Of a DNA stretch of 10,014 nt, positions 1 through 6,689 are shown one piece after another. The notes beneath the pieces were generated by a model. It was not told the origin of the DNA, ran no database searches, and saw only the letters and a program-made list of their open reading frames with translations. The stretch's first letter is position 1. Each line of letters opens with the position of its first letter. The DNA lies in NCBI GenBank assembly GCA_029934695.1, contig JAOZLU010000223.1:1-10014 (forward strand). Reading direction: 5' to 3'. The position numbers were made by a program, and so were the translations under genes. The stretch is from Desulfobacterales bacterium. GTDB taxonomy: Bacteria > Desulfobacterota > Desulfobacteria > Desulfobacterales > 4be13.

Positions 1-56
<56 letters not shown>

Positions 57-64
57 GAGTTATA

Positions 65-1282
65 ATGCCACTACTTACAATTGAGGAAGCAATTCAGGAA
101 ATCAAGCTTGGTCGCATGGTCATCCTGGTTGATGATGAGGATCGTGAAAATGAAGGCGATCTGACCATGGCTGCTGAGAAGGTTACGCCTGATGCCATTA
201 ATTTCATGGCAAAATACGGACGGGGACTTGTCTGCCTTTCCATGACAGGAGAGAAGATTGACACCCTCAAACTTCCGCTGATGGTCGAAGACAATACCTC
301 AGCCTTTCATACCGGTTTTACCGTGTCCATAGAAGCGAGCCGCGGCGTGACAACGGGTATCTCTGCCGCGGATCGCTCCACCACGATTCTCGCTGCTGTT
401 GCGGATAATGCCCAACCGAGCGATCTTGTCAGACCGGGGCATATCTTTCCCCTGAGAGCAAGAAAGGGAGGTGTGATGGTTCGGGCAGGGCAGACAGAAG
501 GGTCTGTGGATCTGGCGAGACTTGGCGGCCTGAAACCTGCAGGCGTGATCTGCGAAATCATGGACGATGACGGCACCATGGCCAGAATGCCGTCGCTCGA
601 AAAATTCAGCGAAGAACATGGTATCGGGATATGTACCGTTGCGGATATGATTGAGTATCGGATGCGTACCGAATCTTTCGTGTATCAGTCTGCGTCGGAA
701 ATCGTGATTCCCACGTCTTATGCAGGGGATTTTAAAATCCGTGTATATGAAAACGATTTGGACAATCTGCTCCACATTGTGCTGATCAAGGGGGATATTG
801 AACCGGACAAACCGGTCCTTGTCCGCGTCCATTCCGAATGTATGACAGGAGATATTTTCGGCTCGCTTCGTTGTGATTGCGGGGGACAGTTGCACAGCGC
901 AATGGAAATGATGAACAATGAAGGCGCGGGCGTTATTGTCTATCTCCGGCAGGAAGGGCGGGGGATCGGCCTGGTGAACAAATTGAAAGCTTATGCATTG
1001 CAGGACAAGGGCCTTGACACGGTCGAGGCAAATGAAAAGCTCGGCTTCAACGCAGATATGAGAGACTACGGCATCGGTGCCCAGATATTGGCGGCTGTCG
1101 GCGTTAAGAAAATGCGGCTCCTGACGAACAATCCCAAGAAGATGGTGGGTCTTGAAGGATACGGACTCACCCTTGTTGATCAGGTGCCCATTGAGGTGGA
1201 GCCTAACGAGTTCAACAAGTGCTATCTTGAATGCAAAAAACTGAAGATGGGACATCTTTTGAATATTGACGCGAATCCGTGA
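65..1282 (+). CDS. ribBA: Bifunctional DHBP synthase / GTP cyclohydrolase II (RibBA)
   Basis: Cytosolic enzyme supplying both branches of riboflavin synthesis: RibB turns ribulose 5-phosphate into 3,4-dihydroxy-2-butanone 4-phosphate, and RibA opens GTP to the diaminopyrimidine intermediate. The 405 residues fit a full-length fusion. The RibB domain (about 1-203) has DDEDRENEGD at 23-32 and TTGISAADR at 96-104. The RibA domain (about 207-400) has zinc ligands C259, C270 and C272, RQEGRGIGL at 295-303, the catalytic-type D331-M-R333 and LTNNPKK at 353-359. The start follows AAGGAG with a 5-nt gap. Oddity: the RibB motif normally read GHTE is GQTE here (Q143, codon CAG), replacing the histidine known as a metal ligand in E. 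coli RibB (H153). The RibA half looks intact. ribH and nusB lie downstream, separated by two accessory genes. Confidence 0.97.
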   Translation: MPLLTIEEAIQEIKLGRMVILVDDEDRENEGDLTMAAEKVTPDAINFMAKYGRGLVCLSMTGEKIDTLKLPLMVEDNTSAFHTGFTVSIEASRGVTTGISAADRSTTILAAVADNAQPSDLVRPGHIFPLRARKGGVMVRAGQTEGSVDLARLGGLKPAGVICEIMDDDGTMARMPSLEKFSEEHGIGICTVADMIEYRMRTESFVYQSASEIVIPTSYAGDFKIRVYENDLDNLLHIVLIKGDIEPDKPVLVRVHSECMTGDIFGSLRCDCGGQLHSAMEMMNNEGAGVIVYLRQEGRGIGLVNKLKAYALQDKGLDTVEANEKLGFNADMRDYGIGAQILAAVGVKKMRLLTNNPKKMVGLEGYGLTLVDQVPIEVEPNEFNKCYLECKKLKMGHLLNIDANP

Positions 1283-1307
1283 AGAGGTTGCAATTTTCAG
1301 CATTTTC

Positions 1308-1384
1308 TGCCGGACGGGGTTTGCAACCCCGTCCGTAATGTTCAGACAGCCGTAACTTCCCAGGGTTGCAAACCCCGTCCGGCA
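1308..1384. repeat. REPIN-like 22-bp inverted repeat pair
   Basis: Positions 1308-1329 and 1363-1384 are exact reverse complements of each other (22 bp, beginning TGCCGGACGGGG), separated by 33 nt. Within the left copy, 1311-1321 and 1325-1335 also form a perfect 11-bp stem with a 3-nt loop, so the local hairpin and the long hairpin compete. No T-tract follows, so this is not a convincing rho-independent terminator. Two palindromic units facing each other is the layout of REP doublets (REPINs). The ends share TGCCGGA/TCCGGCA with the repeats at 9948-10014. Confidence 0.85.
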
Positions 1385-1401
1385 AACGATCAAACCGGGC
1401 A

Positions 1402-1417
1402 GACAAGGAACATTGTC
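1402..1417 (+). promoter_or_regulatory. Small hairpin holding the DUF262 gene's ribosome-binding site
   Basis: GACAA (1402-1406) and TTGTC (1413-1417) are complementary. The loop GGAACA contains most of the AAGGAA that would serve as Shine-Dalgarno for the ATG at 1418. The stem is only 5 bp and ends directly at the start codon. It could dampen initiation, but a stem this short is weak and can occur by chance. Confidence 0.35.
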
Positions 1418-2518
1418 ATGACTGAAGATGAGATAAAAGAGGAAGAAGAAAATGAAGTGACCGATGAATCTGATACAGATGACGCTGTCGCTCCTTTTCA
1501 ATATGATATTGAAAGCTTCGGCATAGATTATGATATTGAAAGTCTGGTAAGACATCTGAAAAGAGGTGACATTTTCATGCCTCCTTTCCAAAGGGATTAT
1601 GTATGGAGCATGACAGATGCTTCCAGATTCATTGAATCCCTGCTGCTCGGGTTGCCCGTTCCCGGTATATTTTTGGCCCGTGAAACAGAGAGTGACAAAC
1701 TGATCGTCATAGACGGACAGCAACGGTTAAAAAGTCTGCAGTTTTTTTATGACGGGTTTTTTAATCCCAAGCCTGACGACAAAAAAAGACAGACATTTAA
1801 GCTGGTCAGGGTTCAGGACGTATTTGACGGCAGGACTTATGACTCTTTAAATGAAAAAGATCGTGTTCAATTGGACGAGTCATTGATATATGCGACGATC
1901 ATCAAACAGGAAAATTTGAAAGCGAATTATAAGTCCGGCATATATGATGTTTTTGAAAGATTAAACAGCGGGGGATGTAAAATTGTACCCCAGGAAATCC
2001 GATCAACCTTATTTTATGGTAAGCTGTTAAATTTAATTGAAGCCTTAAATAAAAATATAAATTGGAGAAAGATTTTTGGCGGACGCCATTCGAGATTAAA
2101 AGACAGGGAGTTAATTCTCCGATTTCTCGCCTTTTATTATCGCCGGACCGAATATAAGCGGCCCATGAAAGACTTCCTCAACGCTTTTTTGGCAGATTAC
2201 AGAAATCCGGACAGGCCGTTTTTGTCAGAATGCGAAAGCATTTTCAATAATTGCATTAAAGCAATGTCGCAATCTGTGGGGGAAAAAGCTTTTCGACCTT
2301 CAAGATCGCTGAATGCGGCTGTTTTTGATTCTGTAATGGTCGGATTGGCAACTCGGTTAGAGTCAGGATTGCAGGTGGATAACACAAAACTGAAAAATGC
2401 TTATACAGAACTTCTTAAAGATAATCATTACATATCTTTAATTTCAGAATCCGCAACTTTGGAAACTTCGGTTTCCGAGAGAATGGGCAAAGCAATAGAT
2501 GCATTTAAGTTTGTCTGA
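1418..2518 (+). CDS. DUF262 (GmrS-type N-terminal) family protein
   Basis: DUF262 domains belong to the ParB/Srx-like superfamily and occur in the type IV restriction protein GmrSD and in many defence-associated genes, where they are linked to NTP-dependent nuclease activity. The 366 residues show an acidic N-terminus (about 1-24), PPFQRDYVW at 55-63, the signature IDGQQRL at 98-104, FERLNSGG at 179-186 and QEIR at 192-195. The C-terminal part (about 200-366) looks helical. I see no HNH signature, so the DUF1524 nuclease half found in GmrSD is absent or replaced by the next gene's product. The stop overlaps the ATG of the HEPN gene by one base, implying coupled translation and joint function. 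The gene is more A+T-rich than ribBA, consistent with acquisition. Family assignment is firm; a defence role is inference. Confidence 0.85.
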   Translation: MTEDEIKEEEENEVTDESDTDDAVAPFQYDIESFGIDYDIESLVRHLKRGDIFMPPFQRDYVWSMTDASRFIESLLLGLPVPGIFLARETESDKLIVIDGQQRLKSLQFFYDGFFNPKPDDKKRQTFKLVRVQDVFDGRTYDSLNEKDRVQLDESLIYATIIKQENLKANYKSGIYDVFERLNSGGCKIVPQEIRSTLFYGKLLNLIEALNKNINWRKIFGGRHSRLKDRELILRFLAFYYRRTEYKRPMKDFLNAFLADYRNPDRPFLSECESIFNNCIKAMSQSVGEKAFRPSRSLNAAVFDSVMVGLATRLESGLQVDNTKLKNAYTELLKDNHYISLISESATLETSVSERMGKAIDAFKFV

Positions 2519-2988
2519 TGAATAATCCGGAAACTAACAGGCAGTTGCAGAAATTAAATGATCTGATAAGAAAGACAGAAGAACTCCGTGAACTCTCTGT
2601 TGAAATCCAGACACACTGGGCAAAATATCTGTGTGTTTATACTGCTGGCTTTATTGAAAATGCTGTTAAAGAAATATTTACAGATTTCGTAAAAAGGGCC
2701 TCAAGCACACCTGTTGAGAATTATGCAAGTTCTGTTTTGCAAAAGATACAAAATCCCAAAATGAATCTGATCATTCAGACGGCAAGAGCTTTCAAAAAAA
2801 GTTGGGGTTATAACGTGGAAAATTTTGCCAAAGAAGATAATCGCGGCGATGCGGTTGATTCCATAATGCAGAATCGGCACCTGATCGCTCATGGTAAGTA
2901 TTCGGGAATAACTGTTGCACGAGTCTCTCAATATCTGGAAAAAGCTTTGGAGGTTTTGGAATATATTGAAACTCAATGTAAAAATTAA
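2518..2988 (+). CDS. HEPN-domain protein with RX4H motif, probable RNase partner of DUF262
   Basis: A 156-residue, mostly helical protein. Residues 119-126 read NRHLIAHG, giving the R-X4-H motif (R120, H125) that marks catalytically competent HEPN ribonucleases in toxin-antitoxin, abortive-infection and CRISPR systems. The polar residue after the arginine and the trailing AHG resemble the RiboL-PSP/MAE_28990-type HEPN group often found beside DUF262 genes; I assign this subgroup by memory of motifs only. There is no signal peptide or membrane segment. Translation probably depends on coupling, since ATG overlaps the upstream stop (TGATG) and no Shine-Dalgarno is visible. Residues 5-32 look like an amphipathic helix. 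A role as an RNA-cleaving effector with the DUF262 protein as sensor or regulator is inference. The last codons lie in a 17-bp duplication. Confidence 0.75.
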   Translation: MNNPETNRQLQKLNDLIRKTEELRELSVEIQTHWAKYLCVYTAGFIENAVKEIFTDFVKRASSTPVENYASSVLQKIQNPKMNLIIQTARAFKKSWGYNVENFAKEDNRGDAVDSIMQNRHLIAHGKYSGITVARVSQYLEKALEVLEYIETQCKN

Positions 2989-3008
2989 ATTAATGTAAAA
3001 ATTAAATT
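2975..3008. repeat. 17-bp perfect tandem duplication
   Basis: AATGTAAAAATTAAATT occurs at 2975-2991 and again at 2992-3008. The first copy holds the final codons and stop of the HEPN gene; the second is the spacer before the ribH Shine-Dalgarno (AGGAG, 3010-3014). It marks the right border of the inserted DUF262-HEPN pair. It could be replication slippage or a scar of the insertion. Confidence 0.9.
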
Positions 3009-3020
3009 TAGGAGAAAAGA

Positions 3021-3491
3021 ATGCCAAAAATTCTTGAAGGCAAACTGATTGCTGAAGGCAAAAAATTTGCACTTATTGTCAGCCGTTTTAACGATTTTAT
3101 CACGGACAGACTTGTGAGCGGCGCGCTGGACGCGCTGACACGATCCGGGGCCAAAGATGCGGATATTGAGATCGCCAAGGTTCCGGGGGCTTTTGAAATT
3201 CCGCTGCTGGCGAAAAAACTGGCGGAAAAAGGCAAATATGATGCCGTGATCTGTCTCGGTGCGGTGATCCGAGGCTCCACATCGCATTATGATTATGTCT
3301 GTGCCGAAGCCTCCAAAGGGATTGCATCGGCCAGCATGGATACCGGGGTTCCGATCATCTTCGGAATCGTCACCACCGATACCATTGAACAGGCCATTGA
3401 ACGCGCCGGAACAAAGGCCGGGAACAAAGGCTGGAGTGCGGCCATGTCTGCCATAGAAATGGCAAATCTGATTGAAATTGTTGGTAAATAA
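3021..3491 (+). CDS. ribH: 6,7-dimethyl-8-ribityllumazine synthase
   Basis: Condenses 5-amino-6-ribitylaminouracil with DHBP (the RibB product) to the lumazine precursor of riboflavin. Family members usually assemble as pentamers or 60-mer capsids. The 156 residues match the normal length. Visible family motifs are SRFND at 21-25 (aromatic substrate stacking), PGAFEIP at 55-61, GAVIRGSTSHYDYV at 80-93 with the catalytic histidine H89, GIVTTDTIEQA at 115-125 and RAGTKAGNKG at 128-137. The start follows AGGAG with a 6-nt spacer. It lies 32 nt after the HEPN gene and 33 nt before nusB, as expected for one operon. No missing residues are apparent. Confidence 0.97.
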   Translation: MPKILEGKLIAEGKKFALIVSRFNDFITDRLVSGALDALTRSGAKDADIEIAKVPGAFEIPLLAKKLAEKGKYDAVICLGAVIRGSTSHYDYVCAEASKGIASASMDTGVPIIFGIVTTDTIEQAIERAGTKAGNKGWSAAMSAIEMANLIEIVGK

Positions 3492-3524
3492 ATAACTTAG
3501 GAAGCCCGGATAAGGCTGATTATC

Positions 3525-3956
3525 ATGGAAACAACTCCCCGCAGCAAAGCACGGGAAATTACATTGCAGGCACTCTTTTGCATGGACATGCGCCAGGATA
3601 CTTCACCGGAGATGCTTGATCTCTATTGCGAAAATTATACCATTTCCAAGAAGGCGTTCCCTTTTTTTCTTGAGTTGGTAAAGGGCATTATCCCTGTCAT
3701 TCCTGAAATTGACGCATTCATTGAACGCTTCTCCGCCAACTGGAAAATAAGCCGTATGTCCGGCGTTGACAGGAACGCCATGCGGATTGCGGTCTATGAA
3801 ATGCTTTATCGCAAAGATATTCCAATAAAAGTATCCATCAACGAGGCCATCAACTTGGGGAAAAAATTCGGTGCCGAAGAATCTGGCGCCTTTATCAACG
3901 GAATCCTCGACAGCGTCCGTATTGCATTGGAGAAAAAGGAAAAAATCGCGGGATGA
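3525..3956 (+). CDS. nusB: Transcription antitermination factor NusB
   Basis: All-helical RNA-binding protein that, with NusE (ribosomal protein S10), binds boxA RNA in rRNA leaders and supports antitermination. The 143 residues are typical. The N-terminal RSKAREITLQALFCMD (6-21) fits the family start R-x3-ARE-x-A-L-Q-x-L, and the C-terminal segment with VDRNAMRIAVYEML (about 86-99) and INEAINLGKKFGAEESGAFINGILD (about 106-130) carries the conserved helices. Linkage to ribH is very common in bacteria, so this is a conserved operon partner rather than a riboflavin enzyme. The Shine-Dalgarno (AAGG, 3512-3515) is modest. Confidence 0.96.
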   Translation: METTPRSKAREITLQALFCMDMRQDTSPEMLDLYCENYTISKKAFPFFLELVKGIIPVIPEIDAFIERFSANWKISRMSGVDRNAMRIAVYEMLYRKDIPIKVSINEAINLGKKFGAEESGAFINGILDSVRIALEKKEKIAG

Positions 3957-4014
3957 GGCAAATCTTTAACTTCGTCACAGTTGACACTGAGGCATTAATT
4001 ACAGGAGATATATA

Positions 4015-4653
4015 ATGGGATTTGGAAATTTTAAGACAGATTCAGAGGTGGCGGATATATTTGATCTTATAATTGAAGACAGTTTTTTTATAGAAGGTTT
4101 GCATTTGGATGTACCTGAATATGAAATGAGGCAAATCAAAAAGTTGTTGGATGATCCGTTAAGTTTTCTTTCAGAAGAAGCCATATGCGAGGATATTATC
4201 AAACCCATACTGAGAATATTAGATACGGCTTATGAGGAATTCCGTGTCTGGTCACATGTGCCTTACAATGTAAATCCTGCTAAAAATCTTTCAGGCAAAC
4301 CTGATTTTCTGGTTGCTCGTCCAAAGAGGGTGAAAAGCATTATGGATGTACCACCTCTTTGTATTATAGAAGCTAAAAGACAAAATTGGGACGAAGCGTG
4401 GGCACAAGCTTTAGCTGAAATGTATGCAGCATCAACACAAGGAGCCACTATGTGTTATGCAGTGGTGACTTCTGGCGATCTGTGGCAATTCGGCAAGTTT
4501 GACAAGAAGGATTCTTTATTTATAAAAGATAGGAATAAAATATATATTATTGATGAACCACCCACCACTGACAAGTTACAAAGGGTGTTTGATATTTTAA
4601 ATTGGGTATTCAGCGAAGCAAGTAAGGTAATAATTGAACATGCCTCAAACTGA
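4015..4653 (+). CDS. PD-(D/E)XK nuclease-like protein, HsdR-N-like
   Basis: A 212-residue protein I do not recognise by name. It has a pattern expected of PD-(D/E)XK nucleases: GKPDFLV at 94-100 (P96-D97), then IIEAKR at 117-122 (E119-x-K121), then a helix with a glutamine (Q131 in QALAEM). The spacing matches the fold used by type I restriction subunit HsdR N-termini and by many stand-alone predicted nucleases. The N-terminal 1-60 is acidic. No helicase or DNA-binding module is attached, so the target is unknown. A GGAG Shine-Dalgarno (4004-4007) precedes the ATG. The gene is clearly A+T-rich compared with nusB and trpB2, suggesting transfer. It sits between nusB and an intron remnant, in a stretch that has collected foreign DNA. 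Fold call is moderate; function is unknown. Confidence 0.6.
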   Translation: MGFGNFKTDSEVADIFDLIIEDSFFIEGLHLDVPEYEMRQIKKLLDDPLSFLSEEAICEDIIKPILRILDTAYEEFRVWSHVPYNVNPAKNLSGKPDFLVARPKRVKSIMDVPPLCIIEAKRQNWDEAWAQALAEMYAASTQGATMCYAVVTSGDLWQFGKFDKKDSLFIKDRNKIYIIDEPPTTDKLQRVFDILNWVFSEASKVIIEHASN

Positions 4654-4709
4654 GGTCTTGGTAATCCTTATCTTCTGTCTGAAGAAATAAGTATAACCAG
4701 TCGCTGCTC

Positions 4710-5228
4710 GTGCCAAGATAAATCCGGATCGTGGCAAGCCCGTGAAATTTGATAATGTCACCCGGCGGGTGATTCCTCACGAATTCCGGGAACTGTGAAC
4801 AAGTAGCTGAAAAAAAAACTTTTCCCGGTGAACGGATCGGGGACGGAGCGAAATGAGGGAAAGTCCCGTCCGACCAAAGTTGAGCCGACAGGTCGGTAGC
4901 CTACCCCGCAGGCAAACCCGGCAACGGGTGTCTGACGCCGGGGAAGACAAGAGCGCAGGCTCTGTATTGAGCCCCGAAATGGGTATAGTCGTGGTCATAG
5001 GGATAAACCTCCGAGAAATCGGAGGGGAAAGCCGACGCTGTGCAACGAGCGGAAGGCAGCAGTCCTGAATACGTCATGGCCAGCAGTCAGGACACCACCG
5101 GGGTCTTAGACCAGGACGCGCCCGGGGACTTGGGAGAGTCGTCTGTCTCCCTGCGGAGAAAGAAAGGTATCAGGATATCCGGCCAGGCGGAGTCTGGGAA
5201 CCAGTTGCATTTTTGGGAACGAATAACA
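4710..5228 (+). mobile_element. Structured RNA region, probable 5' fragment of a group II intron
   Basis: About 520 nt without a credible gene but dense in RNA helices: TGCCA/TGGCA closing 4711-4735, a hairpin at 4758-4772, CCGGGAA/TTCCCGG (4786-4792 with 4822-4828), GGACGG/CCGTCC (4841-4846 with 4866-4871), a GCAA tetraloop hairpin (4916-4929), AGAGC/GCTCT (4950-4963), a GAAA tetraloop on a 7-bp stem (5008-5025), GTCCTGA/TCAGGAC (5062-5068 with 5087-5093) and GGGAGA/TCTCCC (5132-5151). The left end GTGCC resembles the GUGYG start of group II introns, and the phrasing (GTGAACAAGTAGCTG, GGGACTTGGGAGAG) recalls the ribozyme region ahead of bacterial intron reverse transcriptases. No reverse transcriptase, domain V hairpin or 3' end follows, so it would be truncated. 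Both ends are approximate. Short reading frames inside it (for example 4853-5068) are not genes. The alternative is an unrelated structured leader RNA of trpB2. Confidence 0.55.
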
Positions 5229-5251
5229 TATTAAACTTTAAGGAGGGTGTT

Positions 5252-6628
5252 ATGGAAGTCAGAAAAATTTTGTTGACAGAAGATGAGATGCCGCGGCAAT
5301 GGTACAATATTCTTGCGGACATCAAGATGAACCCGCCACTGGGGCCTGACGGGAACCCTATCAAGCCTGAAGACCTCGCACCGGTCTTTCCGATGAACCT
5401 TATAGAACAGGAGATGAGTTCCGAAAGATGGATTGATATCCCTGAAGAGGTACTGAGCGTCCTAAAAATCTGGCGGCCGGCTCCTCTGGTAAGGGCATTG
5501 TCCTTTGAAAAAGCATTGGATACGCCTGCGAGAATTTATTTTAAGAACGAGGGCCTGAGTCCTCCGGGGAGCCACAAGCCGAATACCGCAGTGCCCCAAG
5601 CCTATTACAACAAGGTTTTCGGCATCAAAAAGCTGACCACGGAAACCGGGGCCGGTCAGTGGGGAAGCGCGCTTTCTTTCGCGTGTTCCCAGTTCGGATT
5701 GGAATGCAAGGTGTTTATGGTCAGGATCAGTTTTGATCAGAAACCCTATCGGAAATCCCTGATGGCGACTTGGGGCGCAAACTGTATCGCAAGCCCCAGT
5801 ACCCTGACAAAAGCCGGCCGTGACATTCTCGAAAGCGATCCGAACACCCCGGGAAGTCTTGCCATCGCCATCAGCGAAGCTGTTGAGGCCGCTGTCACCG
5901 ACGAAAGCGGTGAGACACGCTATTCGCTGGGAAGTGTTCTCAATCATGTGATGCTCCATCAGACCATTATCGGCCTTGAAGCCAAAAAACAGATGGAAAA
6001 GATCGGAGAGTATCCGGATATCGTGATCGGGTGTGCGGGCGGAGGGAGCAATTTCGCAGGTCTTGCCTATCCGTATGTGTGTGACAAGATTAACGGCAGG
6101 GAAATTGAGATATATCCTGTTGAACCGACCGCGTGCCCCACGCTGACAAGAGCACCGTTTGCTTATGATCACGGGGATTCGGCAAAATACACCCCGCTTC
6201 TCCCCATGCACAGTCTGGGGCATTCCTTTGTTCCCGCACCCATTCATGCTGGCGGACTTCGATATCACGGCATGGCGCCCACAGTGAGTCAGCTTGTCTC
6301 CGAAGGGCTTATCGAAGCCAAAGCGGTCAATCAGCTGGCAGCATACAAAGCAGGGGTTCTCATGGCCAGAACAGAGGGGATTGTACCCGCGCCGGAAACC
6401 AATCATGCCCTGGCCTGCGTGGTGGACGAAGCAAAAAAGGCAAAAGAAGAGGGAAAAGAAAAAGTGATTCTTTTCAACTTCAGCGGACATGGGCTTATTG
6501 ATCTCGGGGCTTACGACAAATATTTTTCAGGCAAACTGAAAGACTATGAACTGGGCAAAGAGGAAGAAAGCAAGTTTGAGGCATGCCTTGAAGACCATCC
6601 CAAACCGGAACTGCTGAAGAGTTGCTGA
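5252..6628 (+). CDS. trpB: Tryptophan synthase beta chain, TrpB2 type
   Basis: PLP enzyme joining indole and serine to make tryptophan. I start at ATG 5252 because AAGGAGG (5240-5246) sits 5 nt upstream; a longer frame from 5213 would run into the intron remnant and lacks such a site. The 458 residues and the N-terminal extension fit TrpB2 (TrpEb_2), longer than the TrpA-partnered TrpB1. Visible: FKNEGLSPPGSHKPNTA at 97-113 with PLP lysine K109, TETGAGQWGSA at 130-140 with the catalytic glutamate E131, FDQKPYRKS at 161-169, the phosphate-binding CAGGGSNFAG at 261-270, EGIVPAPETNHA at 375-386 and SGHG at 411-414. No trpA or other trp gene is nearby. TrpB2 proteins often act without TrpA, proposed as indole salvage. 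All key residues are present. Confidence 0.95.
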   Translation: MEVRKILLTEDEMPRQWYNILADIKMNPPLGPDGNPIKPEDLAPVFPMNLIEQEMSSERWIDIPEEVLSVLKIWRPAPLVRALSFEKALDTPARIYFKNEGLSPPGSHKPNTAVPQAYYNKVFGIKKLTTETGAGQWGSALSFACSQFGLECKVFMVRISFDQKPYRKSLMATWGANCIASPSTLTKAGRDILESDPNTPGSLAIAISEAVEAAVTDESGETRYSLGSVLNHVMLHQTIIGLEAKKQMEKIGEYPDIVIGCAGGGSNFAGLAYPYVCDKINGREIEIYPVEPTACPTLTRAPFAYDHGDSAKYTPLLPMHSLGHSFVPAPIHAGGLRYHGMAPTVSQLVSEGLIEAKAVNQLAAYKAGVLMARTEGIVPAPETNHALACVVDEAKKAKEEGKEKVILFNFSGHGLIDLGAYDKYFSGKLKDYELGKEEESKFEACLEDHPKPELLKSC

Positions 6629-6689
6629 GAAGAAGTCAGAGGTAAGAGGCCCGCTTGTCTTTTGCCTCTCGCTTCCGATTGGAGGATTT

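Noticed and set aside
299..1723. 474-codon open frame on the - strand across ribBA
   Set aside because: It is antisense to clear RibB and RibA motifs, has no sensible ribosome-binding site or protein family look, and runs into the DUF262 gene.
3981..4012. TTGACA with a downstream TATATA, a possible promoter for the nuclease-like gene
   Set aside because: The spacing is about 22 nt and the -10 candidate would overlap the Shine-Dalgarno and start codon, which does not fit a sigma-70 promoter with a leader.
4853..5234. Two short open frames (71 and 64 codons) in the structured region
   Set aside because: They lack Shine-Dalgarno sites and their translations look like read-through of RNA helices, so they are parts of the probable intron ribozyme.
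5462..6490. 342-codon open frame on the - strand across trpB2
   Set aside because: It shadows a gene with intact PLP-enzyme motifs; its product is rich in Cys, His and Arg, as expected for antisense translation.
6640..6673. Hairpin AGAGGC/GCCTCT between trpB2 and the small cysteine-rich gene as a terminator
   Set aside because: The stem is 6 bp, the T-run is in the loop rather than after the stem, and the next gene follows at once with a strong ribosome-binding site.
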